From Candidatus Nomurabacteria bacterium RIFCSPLOWO2_01_FULL_42_20 (GTDB taxonomy: Bacteria; Patescibacteriota; Minisyncoccia; Phycocordibacterales; CAZVEC01), in assembly GCA_001785965.1 (NCBI GenBank), contig MFVF01000005.1, positions 11,329-43,831 on the forward strand: 32,503 bases of DNA, written 5' to 3'. Shown one piece after another: positions 25,791-32,503 of this stretch. The position numbers were made by a program, and so were the translations under genes. Under the pieces are notes generated by a model, which ran no database searches, was not told where the DNA came from, and saw only the letters and a program-made list of their open reading frames with translations. Position 1 is the stretch's first letter, and the number at the start of each line of letters is the position of its first letter.

Positions 25791-27200
25791 TTATTCCAGG
25801 CCCAGATCTCCTCTGAGATGAGGGGCAAAAATATTTTTTATGTTTGCCAATGAACCTAAATTCGAGGCTTCTTTTGTGTCAACATAATCTTTTTTAACCC
25901 ACTCCGGCATTGGCACGCCGCTTGTCGTATTAAATAAAAACATCAAAATAGTGGTGGCGTATGCGGCTTTGGGCAAGCTGAAATAAATGGCCACGCCCTC
26001 GTTTAAGATTTTATAACCATGAATCTCCGGATAAATTTTAGTCGGCAGTTCAGTGTATTTGGCTATTTTAATGAAGGGAAAAATTCTAAGATTTTGGATG
26101 AAATTTTCAACTCCTTCTTTCTTTAAAAAATTGGCATAAAAATCGAGGACACTTTTTTCTTGGCTGATAATAAGCGGTATTGTTTTGGGCGGCTCTATTT
26201 TGTCTTTGACTATTGCCGATAATATTAAATTTATCAAATAGCTGGCATAAGATTTAGCCCAAAAGTCTATTTGATCCGGCATGGTTGATAAGGCTTTTTG
26301 ATAATTTGCGGAGTCTTTTTCTAAGGATTCCAATATTGTTCTTTCAATTCTGAAAGAATAGGGGAGCTCGTCTAATATTTTTTTCATCTCAGTCCACGAT
26401 CCATAATACCCCTTGGCTTTTTCTCTTAACTTTGCTAAATAAGGCCACTCGAAAGGGGAATCCTTGGTCAAGATGGTTTTTACGAGTTCTTCCGGCTTTC
26501 CCTGAAATAATAATTTGCCAAAATGGTGCGAAAGAAAGCGGGGAGAGCCGAATCTTTGCGGTCCATAAAAATTAAAAACCCCTTCTTTTTTAATTTTTTC
26601 TAAATTTTTAACAAAAGAATTTTCTTCTATCCTGCCTTTTGTTCTGACAAATAATGTAAAACGATTTCCAGCAAGCGCGCCGACTGTTACTACGCCCTTA
26701 CCTTGCCTTAAGTTTTTAAGCAATATTTTAGGTATATTTATGTCTTCAACGTCCTTTTTTTCTACCTTTCGGAAACTGATTCTCTGGGCCGTCAAAGCTC
26801 CCGCGTCTTTGATTCCGGCATACGCCACTCTGGATATATCAATGTTTAAATATTCGGCAATTCTTTTTACGGCATCAAGGGTTGAAAGGCCTATTTTTAC
26901 CATATCTGTAAAAATTGTTTCTCCGGTGACGTCTTCTACATTTTCTCTCTTTTCAATTTCATCTGCGGTGATTATTTCTCCTTCTTTTGTTATTTCTTCC
27001 ACTATGAAATCAAAGGGATGTAGTTTTATATATCCTTCAGGCAGGTCATTACTTTCAATTCCAATGCCGATATGGGGGAGCAAGTCTCGATCGTGTTTTT
27101 TGGGCGCAATAAATTCTTCCGGATATTTTTCCTTTAGTTTGCTAATTATCTCTTGCTCTTTTTCCCATAAATAATTATTGTTTTCAATGTCGGGTTTCAT
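25791..27200 (-). CDS. truD: tRNA pseudouridine(13) synthase TruD
   Basis: HPFDFIVEEI, VAYAGIKDAGALTAQRIS (catalytic Asp motif), FNFYGPQRFGSPRF. Confidence 0.88.
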   Translation of the reverse strand: MKPDIENNNYLWEKEQEIISKLKEKYPEEFIAPKKHDRDLLPHIGIGIESNDLPEGYIKLHPFDFIVEEITKEGEIITADEIEKRENVEDVTGETIFTDMVKIGLSTLDAVKRIAEYLNIDISRVAYAGIKDAGALTAQRISFRKVEKKDVEDINIPKILLKNLRQGKGVVTVGALAGNRFTLFVRTKGRIEENSFVKNLEKIKKEGVFNFYGPQRFGSPRFLSHHFGKLLFQGKPEELVKTILTKDSPFEWPYLAKLREKAKGYYGSWTEMKKILDELPYSFRIERTILESLEKDSANYQKALSTMPDQIDFWAKSYASYLINLILSAIVKDKIEPPKTIPLIISQEKSVLDFYANFLKKEGVENFIQNLRIFPFIKIAKYTELPTKIYPEIHGYKILNEGVAIYFSLPKAAYATTILMFLFNTTSGVPMPEWVKKDYVDTKEASNLGSLANIKNIFAPHLRGDLGLE

Positions 27201-27979
27201 TCTTTGGTTTTTGTTTTAGTTTCTACGAAAGCATGCTGGTCCCAGAACTTTTTATTATACTCAAGTTCTTCAGCAGATTGAAATTTAGCATTTGGAAAAG
27301 GTGGAGTGATAATACCAGGGTGGACGGCAAAGAGCTGTGGGTTGTCTCTATTATCAAACCAGGCAAACACGGCTGTAATTGTTTCGGTTGCTGGAGGATT
27401 TTCTAGTTGAATAAATTTTGTAGCCTGTTGGTCAGCTTCTTCTTTTTCCCCTCTTTGCTTCTGATAAGTCAAATTTTCCAACTCTTTAGTTATCTTTACT
27501 AAATTACTAAAACCTATTGGGATATTAGGATCAAGTTCAAAATTTTGCTTTAACTCTGGGGTAAAAGTTACACTAAATATGCAACGTTTTTGTTTCCCTT
27601 TTCTGAACCATTGAATATCTTTAGATTCAATGATTTTTTCTGCTCCCTGAATTACAATTTCTTTGATTTTTTCAGGACTGTTCAGTCGTTTTTGTTCTTG
27701 GTTGAATTTTCCACCGGCCGTGGAAATTTGTGAATCAATGTATTCTTCATTGATTATTGTTTCTTGTCCAGTATAAGGATTGATCATTTTTTGCCCAATT
27801 AATTTTTGCCTAAATTCCTTTTCTAAGGAAGATAAGTGTCTTAAAATGTGTAATTCTGAATCCAAAGGTAAATCAACCGAATAAATTTCGTTCTTAGACA
27901 GTTTTTTATCTGGAGACCCATAAAAACGAACACCCTCAACTTCGATAAAGTTTTCCGGCGTTTTTTCTAATTTCATCAT
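27197..27979 (-). CDS. Hypothetical protein, about 260 aa
   Basis: ORF overlaps truD start by 4 bp; start MMKLEK chosen; no recognised domain. Confidence 0.6.
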   Translation of the reverse strand: MMKLEKTPENFIEVEGVRFYGSPDKKLSKNEIYSVDLPLDSELHILRHLSSLEKEFRQKLIGQKMINPYTGQETIINEEYIDSQISTAGGKFNQEQKRLNSPEKIKEIVIQGAEKIIESKDIQWFRKGKQKRCIFSVTFTPELKQNFELDPNIPIGFSNLVKITKELENLTYQKQRGEKEEADQQATKFIQLENPPATETITAVFAWFDNRDNPQLFAVHPGIITPPFPNAKFQSAEELEYNKKFWDQHAFVETKTKTKE

Positions 27980-28027
27980 ACATTGATTATACCACGAATT
28001 TGGATTTTTGTGATACAATTTTTGTAA

Positions 28028-28297
28028 ATGATAAGGCATATCAATCTCAAAATTTATGGACAGGTGCAGGGGGTGTTTTTTCGGCAGGGAGTTAAGGATA
28101 TGGCCTTGGAGTTGGGACTGGCTGGATTTGTTCGCAATGAGCCGGACGGCTCGGTTTATCTTGAGATCGAGGGGGAAGAGAGCGCCTTGGAAAAAATGGC
28201 GGAATTTTGCCGAAAGGGTCCGCCGGGCGCCAAAGTGAATTCACTTGATATTTCCGAAGGAGCGGTTCAAAATTTCACGGGCTTTAATATTGTTTAA
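28028..28297 (+). CDS. Acylphosphatase
   Basis: LKIYGQVQGVFFRQGVKDMALELGLAGFVRNEPDGSVYLEIEGEESALEKM. Confidence 0.93.
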   Translation: MIRHINLKIYGQVQGVFFRQGVKDMALELGLAGFVRNEPDGSVYLEIEGEESALEKMAEFCRKGPPGAKVNSLDISEGAVQNFTGFNIV

Positions 28298-28362
28298 AAA
28301 CGATTGAAGTATTTCAAACAGTCTGATAGACTGGCAAAGGCACTTTAAAAAATCAAAATATA

Positions 28363-29148
28363 ATGAATAAACCAAAAGGAAAACTAATTGCAATTGGCGG
28401 CAATATCAATATGAAAATCAGCAATGCCGATAATATTCTAAGACGCATTGTGAGAGAAACAAATATTGATTCGCCGCGTATAGAGATCATCCCCACTGCT
28501 TCCGGCTCCCCAGAAAAAGCCGCTGCCGAATACAGGATGGCGTTCCGGCGGCTTGGCTCTGATGCAAGGGTACTGCCTATTGCGGGCCGGCGAGATGCCA
28601 AAAATAAAAACTTTCTTCTCTCCCTAGAGAAAGCTGACGGAATAATGTTTACCGGCGGCAACCAAAGGCGGCTTGTCAGAATTTTCAATAACACCGAATT
28701 CCTTGAAATTTTGAAAAGCCGTTATAAGGAGGGTAATTTTCTCATCGCCGGCACAAGCGCCGGCGCCATGGCCATGCCTCACGTTATGATCATAGGCGGA
28801 AGAAGCGCCAAAGGGCTTCAAAAGGGTGAGGTTAAAATGGGCCTTGGTTTTTCTTTTACCCAAGGTCTTATCATTGATTCTCACTTTGATAAGCGCGGCC
28901 GCTTTGGCCGGCTCATTTCCGCTTTAGCCGAGAACCCATCTCTCATAGGAATAGGTTTGAGTGAAGACACCGGTGTGATAATCACGTCAGGATATGATCT
29001 TGAGGTTATTGGATCAGGAACTGTTTTTATTTTCGACGGTCATCAAATCGGCCGAAATTACTTTTCAATTCTAAGAAAGGGAAGGTTGATTTCTGTTGAA
29101 AACATTATCACCCATGTTCTGTCAGCGGGGGACAGGTACGATCTCTGA
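28363..29148 (+). CDS. Cyanophycinase-like peptidase (family S51)
   Basis: IIPTASGSPEKAAAEY, IMFTGGNQRRL, IAGTSAGAMAM nucleophile motif, GLSEDTGVII. Confidence 0.85.
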   Translation: MNKPKGKLIAIGGNINMKISNADNILRRIVRETNIDSPRIEIIPTASGSPEKAAAEYRMAFRRLGSDARVLPIAGRRDAKNKNFLLSLEKADGIMFTGGNQRRLVRIFNNTEFLEILKSRYKEGNFLIAGTSAGAMAMPHVMIIGGRSAKGLQKGEVKMGLGFSFTQGLIIDSHFDKRGRFGRLISALAENPSLIGIGLSEDTGVIITSGYDLEVIGSGTVFIFDGHQIGRNYFSILRKGRLISVENIITHVLSAGDRYDL

Positions 29149-29167
29149 AAAAAAGTTTTAGTGAAAA

Positions 29168-29193
29168 GCGGGAAATAACTTCCCGCCTTTTTT
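29168..29193 (+). terminator. Intrinsic terminator
   Basis: GCGGGAA-ATAAC-TTCCCGC (29168-29186) followed by CTTTTTT. Confidence 0.8.
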
Positions 29194-29197
29194 ATTT

Positions 29198-29273
29198 ACC
29201 CCCACACCTTTCATGGCATAGTTTCGGCACTGCCGAAACGCGCAAAGCGCAATGCCATGAAAGGTGTGGGGGT
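29198..29273. repeat. Long inverted repeat enclosing two hairpins (three-way-junction fold)
   Basis: 22-bp arms 29198-29219 / 29252-29273; inside GTTTCGGC-ACT-GCCGAAAC and GCGC-AAA-GCGC. Confidence 0.9.
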
Positions 29274-29644
29274 TAACTCCACTTCTCTTTCATTTCTTTG
29301 GCTTGACTGCCTTCAAAATTATAACCGGCTCCCGCCCAGTCCATGAGGCCGCCTTCGAAGGCGGAGACATTTTTATAACCGGCCGCCGCCAGCTTAGCGG
29401 CTGATTCGCCGGAGAGCGGGCAAGAGAAACTGGCGCAGTAAACAACAATCTCCTGATTTTTATCTGGGAAAGTTTTTTCTACTTGGGCGACAAAATCGCT
29501 TTGATGGCCATCGATCATGACCGCTCCCGGCAAATGAGCTCGGTCGTAAGAAAATTCTCCCAATGTGTCAATCAGGGCAAAATTTTCCTTGCTGTCAATT
29601 TTCTTTTTTAATTCTTCATGAGTAATAACTTTAAAATTTTCCAT
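29273..29644 (-). CDS. Rhodanese-like domain protein
   Basis: FALIDTLGEFSYDRAHLPGAVMI, IVVYCASFSCPLSGESAAKLAAAGYKNVSAFEGGLMDW. Confidence 0.88.
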   Translation of the reverse strand: MENFKVITHEELKKKIDSKENFALIDTLGEFSYDRAHLPGAVMIDGHQSDFVAQVEKTFPDKNQEIVVYCASFSCPLSGESAAKLAAAGYKNVSAFEGGLMDWAGAGYNFEGSQAKEMKEKWS

Positions 29645-29694
29645 AGTCTTTTAAAAATTAACTGTTAATGCTTACAGATTATAATAGCACATTT

Positions 29695-29742
29695 ACCCCG
29701 TTAGAAATAGTGCCGATCTACGGCCGTGATTTCTAACGGGGT
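29695..29742. repeat. Long inverted repeat with internal hairpin
   Basis: ACCCCGTTAGAAAT (29695-29708) / ATTTCTAACGGGGT (29729-29742); inside GCCG-ATCTA-CGGC. Confidence 0.85.
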
Positions 29743-29800
29743 TTATTTAAAATATTTAACAAACATCTATTTTAATTTCTATCTCCATCAGTTATAATTT

Positions 29801-29882
29801 TATTAGCAACGTAGAGCGAGAGAAAAGAAAAAGTAATCTTTTTCTTTTCCGAGCCGAGGAGCTAATATAGTAAACTATATTA
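29801..29882. repeat. Composite hairpin element, possible divergent relative of the 73-bp module on the minus strand
   Basis: GAAAAGAAAAAG-TAAT-CTTTTTCTTTTC; TATTAGC/GCTAATA; TAATATAGT-AA-ACTATATTA. Confidence 0.6.
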
Positions 29883-29915
29883 CAAATGAGAAAAAAGAAG
29901 AAACCAAAATTGAAC

Positions 29916-30155
29916 TTAAGAGTTATATGTGGTGTCGCTCCTGCGTTCAATGGCCATTATATTAATGTCTTTGGCAATTTTGGAGAAAATTATGCGTATT
30001 TTTCCTTTTCGGATACGAAAAGTATCTTGGCGCCCTTTCAGTTTTTTAACGTCTAAACCTCGCCAATCCAGCGCGGCAATTTTTACAAGCAAAAATTCTA
30101 TAACTTCTCTTTCCTCGTTATCGAATTTGGAAAGCAGTTTTTTAAGGCTAGGCAT
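29916..30155 (-). CDS. RelE/ParE-type toxin
   Basis: IAALDWRGLDVKKLKGRQDTFRIRKGKIRIIFSK; start overlaps antitoxin 3' end. Confidence 0.78.
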   Translation of the reverse strand: MPSLKKLLSKFDNEEREVIEFLLVKIAALDWRGLDVKKLKGRQDTFRIRKGKIRIIFSKIAKDINIMAIERRSDTTYNS

Positions 30156-30378
30156 TTAGTTTCTTAAGCTCTTTTAAAATTTCTCTGGCCGAAATACCGT
30201 TTTTATTCAACTTAGTAAAGTCTGCTACAGTTTCCCATTTTTCCTCGTAAATCGGAGAAACTATCTTAAAAACCGGTTTTGATTTCCGAACAACTAAAAA
30301 AGATTGCCCCTTTTCAACACCGGCAATATAACTGTTAATATTTTCCCTCAAATCTTTCAAACCAATTATGTTTTTCAT
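30148..30378 (-). CDS. Phd/YefM-type antitoxin
   Basis: MKNIIGLKDLRENINSYIAGVEKGQSFLVVRKSKPVFKIVSP. Confidence 0.82.
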   Translation of the reverse strand: MKNIIGLKDLRENINSYIAGVEKGQSFLVVRKSKPVFKIVSPIYEEKWETVADFTKLNKNGISAREILKELKKLNA

Positions 30379-30384
30379 ATTAGG

Positions 30385-30406
30385 AAGTTTATCTTAAGAT
30401 AAACTT
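30385..30406. promoter_or_regulatory. Palindromic operator in the toxin-antitoxin promoter
   Basis: Perfect 22-bp palindrome AAGTTTATCTTAAGATAAACTT between minus-strand TTGACT and TAAACT boxes. Confidence 0.75.
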
Positions 30407-30426
30407 AAAGTCAAGCGCGAGCCTGT

Positions 30427-30455
30427 AATTAATCAAGAACCGTTCTTGCTTAATT
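30427..30455. repeat. GCAAGRAC palindrome, copy 1
   Basis: AATTAATCAAGAAC-C-GTTCTTGCTTAATT, one mismatch. Confidence 0.85.
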
Positions 30456-30486
30456 CAACATCCGAGTAATTAAAAAAGCGGCTGAA

Positions 30487-30618
30487 TTAGCCGCTAAAAA
30501 AAAGTTCAAGGTCATCGTTATCGCCCCTGTCTATTGTTACAGAACGAGCAGCCACGACCATTAAAACCGACAATATCACAAAGGCAACTCCGAATAAAAC
30601 TATTGTTCCTATTCCCAT
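30487..30618 (-). CDS. Small single-TM protein (43 aa)
   Basis: MGIGTIVLFGVAFVILSVLMVVAARSVTIDRGDNDDLELFFSG; not in the supplied track; stop lies in a terminator-like hairpin AGCGGCTAATTCAGCCGCTTTTTT (minus). Confidence 0.55.
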   Translation of the reverse strand: MGIGTIVLFGVAFVILSVLMVVAARSVTIDRGDNDDLELFFSG

Positions 30619-30664
30619 AGTTAGTAAAATTTAATTGTTGTTTATCTCTAACTACTTTATATCA

Positions 30665-30708
30665 TTTTTGTAAAATAAAGCAATATATTAAATATTTGTT
30701 TTTTAATT
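30665..30708 (-). pseudogene. Remnant of a paralogue of the 31579-31938 ORF
   Basis: 39/44 identity, no gaps, to 31653-31696; minus translation IKKQIFNILLYFTKN versus IKKRMFEIFLYFTKN. Confidence 0.55.
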
Positions 30709-30733
30709 AAGCAAGAACGGTTCTTGCTTAATT
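30705..30733. repeat. GCAAGRAC palindrome, copy 2
   Basis: AATTAAGCAAGAAC-G-GTTCTTGCTTAATT, perfect 14-bp arms. Confidence 0.92.
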
Positions 30734-30764
30734 TCGACCTCGGTATTTTGGCTAGTAGTACCTA

Positions 30765-30792
30765 TTTACAAAATATTATAGTGTGATATAAT
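30765..30792 (+). promoter_or_regulatory. Sigma70-like promoter
   Basis: TTTACA, 16-bp spacer, TATAAT (30787-30792). Confidence 0.6.
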
Positions 30793-30818
30793 GTGATAAA
30801 TCGAAAATTAAAAATTAA

Positions 30819-31247
30819 ATGGCTATGAGAAAAATCAACCTTTTGGTTACGGCAACAAGGACTGATGTCGATAATCAATTTAAGGGTACTATTACCTTTG
30901 AAAATGAACAAAATGATAAGGTTTCGTTCGAATACATCTGCTCTAACCCCGATAAACAAATTGATATTAAGTTTTCAAATAAAAATGAAAACTTCCACGT
31001 CAAAGGTCTGCCTTCAAGAGAATTATTTGACGGATTGAAAGATAATCAAAAATGGATATCTGCTTTATCGATTAATCTGATATTGCTCACTATTGAAAAT
31101 AGTGAAAATATTTTGTCATCGCATAACGTTGCTCGATTGAAGACAATGATCAATGCTGACGCGACAGGGCAAATGAGTGACTCGTATGATGTTGAAGAAG
31201 ACGCTTACCAGTTTGTTTTTGGGAATAAGACAGAAACTAAAAATTAA
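30819..31247 (+). CDS. Hypothetical protein, 142 aa
   Basis: Intact ORF downstream of a promoter; start may be 30825. Confidence 0.6.
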   Translation: MAMRKINLLVTATRTDVDNQFKGTITFENEQNDKVSFEYICSNPDKQIDIKFSNKNENFHVKGLPSRELFDGLKDNQKWISALSINLILLTIENSENILSSHNVARLKTMINADATGQMSDSYDVEEDAYQFVFGNKTETKN

Positions 31248-31252
31248 AAATT

Positions 31253-31441
31253 ATGATAAAAGTTAAAATTTTTAAGATAGACCACAAATATTTTGAGAAG
31301 GGTCGGCAGGAAATTGAAGCATGGCTAAAAAAGAATAAGGATTTAAAACTGAATGATGTCAAAATTATTCAGTCCACAAAATCCGGCGCCATGTTTGACG
31401 CCGAGACCATAATCTCAATTTTCTACAAGAATAAGAAATAA
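31253..31441 (+). CDS. Hypothetical small protein, 62 aa
   Basis: Follows the previous ORF by 5 bp and precedes a terminator. Confidence 0.55.
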   Translation: MIKVKIFKIDHKYFEKGRQEIEAWLKKNKDLKLNDVKIIQSTKSGAMFDAETIISIFYKNKK

Positions 31442-31451
31442 TTAACCACAA

Positions 31452-31476
31452 ACATCCCAATTCGGGGTGTTTTTTA
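31452..31476 (+). terminator. Intrinsic terminator
   Basis: ACATCCC-AATTC-GGGGTGT then TTTTT. Confidence 0.75.
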
Positions 31477-31494
31477 TTTAAGTAAGTGTTTCGC

Positions 31495-31525
31495 ATGTTT
31501 CGCAAGGACGGTCCTTGCGAAACAT
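31495..31525. repeat. GCAAGRAC palindrome, copy 3
   Basis: ATGTTTCGCAAGGAC-G-GTCCTTGCGAAACAT, perfect 15-bp arms. Confidence 0.92.
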
Positions 31526-31578
31526 ATTAAAAAAAGTATATCAAATAGCTCCGCTGGATAGGGGGCGTTAGAACTTGT

Positions 31579-31938
31579 TTAGCGGTTTAACTGCATCCAT
31601 TCCGAACTTTCCAGAAGAACGTTTAAATGTTGGCTAGTGTACCAATCATAATTTTTTGTAAAATAAAGAAATATTTCAAACATTCGTTTTTTAATTTGCG
31701 AACTTTCCTGAATAACCTTACTTTCTAAACGTTCCGCACTTTTCTTTTCTGCAAATTGGAAAAAGTTGTGAAGTATGGATGAAACCTCGCTTCCTTCCCT
31801 AGTGTTTTGTTTGTCAATTTCAAAGAGTTCTTTTGCCAAGTTTATATCCTCGGCCTTTATTTTTCGATATTCTAAAAACCGCTTAAAATGACGGCTCTCG
31901 AAAAAACTCTTATATTTTTCTTTTTCTAGATTTTCCAT
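31579..31938 (-). CDS. Hypothetical protein, 119 aa
   Basis: Intact ORF; partial paralogue upstream supports it being real. Confidence 0.55.
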   Translation of the reverse strand: MENLEKEKYKSFFESRHFKRFLEYRKIKAEDINLAKELFEIDKQNTREGSEVSSILHNFFQFAEKKSAERLESKVIQESSQIKKRMFEIFLYFTKNYDWYTSQHLNVLLESSEWMQLNR

Positions 31939-32029
31939 AATTTACTCCGAATCGTGGAGGATGTTACTTGCATCATAGCACGGCAAAAGGAGTGTGTCTG
32001 TGTGCCTGATTTGAGATCAATTGTCTAAT

Positions 32030-32332
32030 TTATTTAATTAGTTTAGATTCAACCTTAGCCCTAAGATCGTTGAGTTCTTGTTGCATTTCTTTTTTTCTTT
32101 CATTAGAAAATTCTTGTTCACAATACTTATCCCAATTATCCAATCCTACTAATAAATCTTTAGCTGTTTTCTCCTTTCCATTAACTACAGGGAGTTCCCC
32201 TGTTTCTGTAAATTTCCTGATATCCTCCAATGCGGCTAACATGGCTTTTTGTTTTTCGACAAAATTCCTTACCTCATTTTCTGATAATTGTTTGCCGCCA
32301 TATTGAATTGGCCATTTAATTTCGTTTTCCAT
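32030..32332 (-). CDS. Hypothetical protein, 100 aa, charged/helical
   Basis: Intact ORF with plausible bacterial composition. Confidence 0.5.
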   Translation of the reverse strand: MENEIKWPIQYGGKQLSENEVRNFVEKQKAMLAALEDIRKFTETGELPVVNGKEKTAKDLLVGLDNWDKYCEQEFSNERKKEMQQELNDLRAKVESKLIK

Positions 32333-32503
32333 AGTTAAATTATATCATATCAGTTAATAATATCTGAAATTGCTCCCTCTGTACGACGAAATCCGAACGC
32401 ATTTTGAGCAAAATCCCGACGTGGAATGAATCGTCCCGCCACTGCCTCGCTTCACTCGGCAACACCAAAGAAAAATGTTCCTTGCTTCTCTGATATGGTG
32501 GTG

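Noticed and set aside
26740-27174. Plus-strand 144-aa ORF
   Set aside because: Antisense shadow of truD with Ser-rich low-complexity composition.
29335-29380. Perfect palindrome CCGCCTTCGAAGGCGG in the rhodanese gene
   Set aside because: It encodes the conserved rhodanese AFEGG motif (SAFEGGLMDW), so coding constraint explains it.
29886-30056. 57-codon plus-strand ORF (MRKKKKPKLNLRVICGV...) antisense to the toxin
   Set aside because: Fully overlaps the well-supported RelE-type gene on the opposite strand and has no recognisable family; likely spurious.
32340-32503. Partial minus-strand frames at the right edge (e.g. AVAGRFIPRRDFAQNAFGFRRTEGAISDIIN)
   Set aside because: Truncated by the window and no family recognised; cannot support a call.

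Overview
AT-rich, gene-dense window. Gene content, overlapping start/stop codons and many short palindromes resemble Patescibacteria/CPR (taxonomy is inference). Left third: 3' end of metK, then a surface-glycan locus with GT2, a GT2-GT4 fusion, split transketolase N/C subunits, two SDR epimerases, two SAM methyltransferases, a GT10 fucosyltransferase-like protein, large membrane proteins and a LamG protein. Middle: peptidoglycan-binding and CAP proteins, two phosphoribosyltransferases, an overlapping archease-thpR-rtcB RNA-repair operon, a DsbA-like protein and an MFS transporter. Right: truD, acylphosphatase, a cyanophycinase-like peptidase, rhodanese, a Phd/RelE-type toxin-antitoxin pair and several orphan ORFs. 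The strongest unexplained signal is in cis elements. (1) A recurring hairpin TGATTT-NNNT-AAATCA abuts the start codon of four glycan-locus genes, encodes an in-frame MILLNHM-like peptide, and in two cases follows a second hairpin with compensatory changes. (2) A 73-bp two-hairpin, promoter-bearing module occurs three times, with a possible divergent fourth. (3) Short palindromes sit in frame inside several CDSs, resembling Rickettsia palindromic elements. (4) Three promoter-proximal leaders share a GGTTNGCAC...GTGTTTTTT hairpin. (5) A perfect 40-bp palindrome and a three-palindrome family lie between genes. No CRISPR array, rRNA, tRNA or transposase was recognised.
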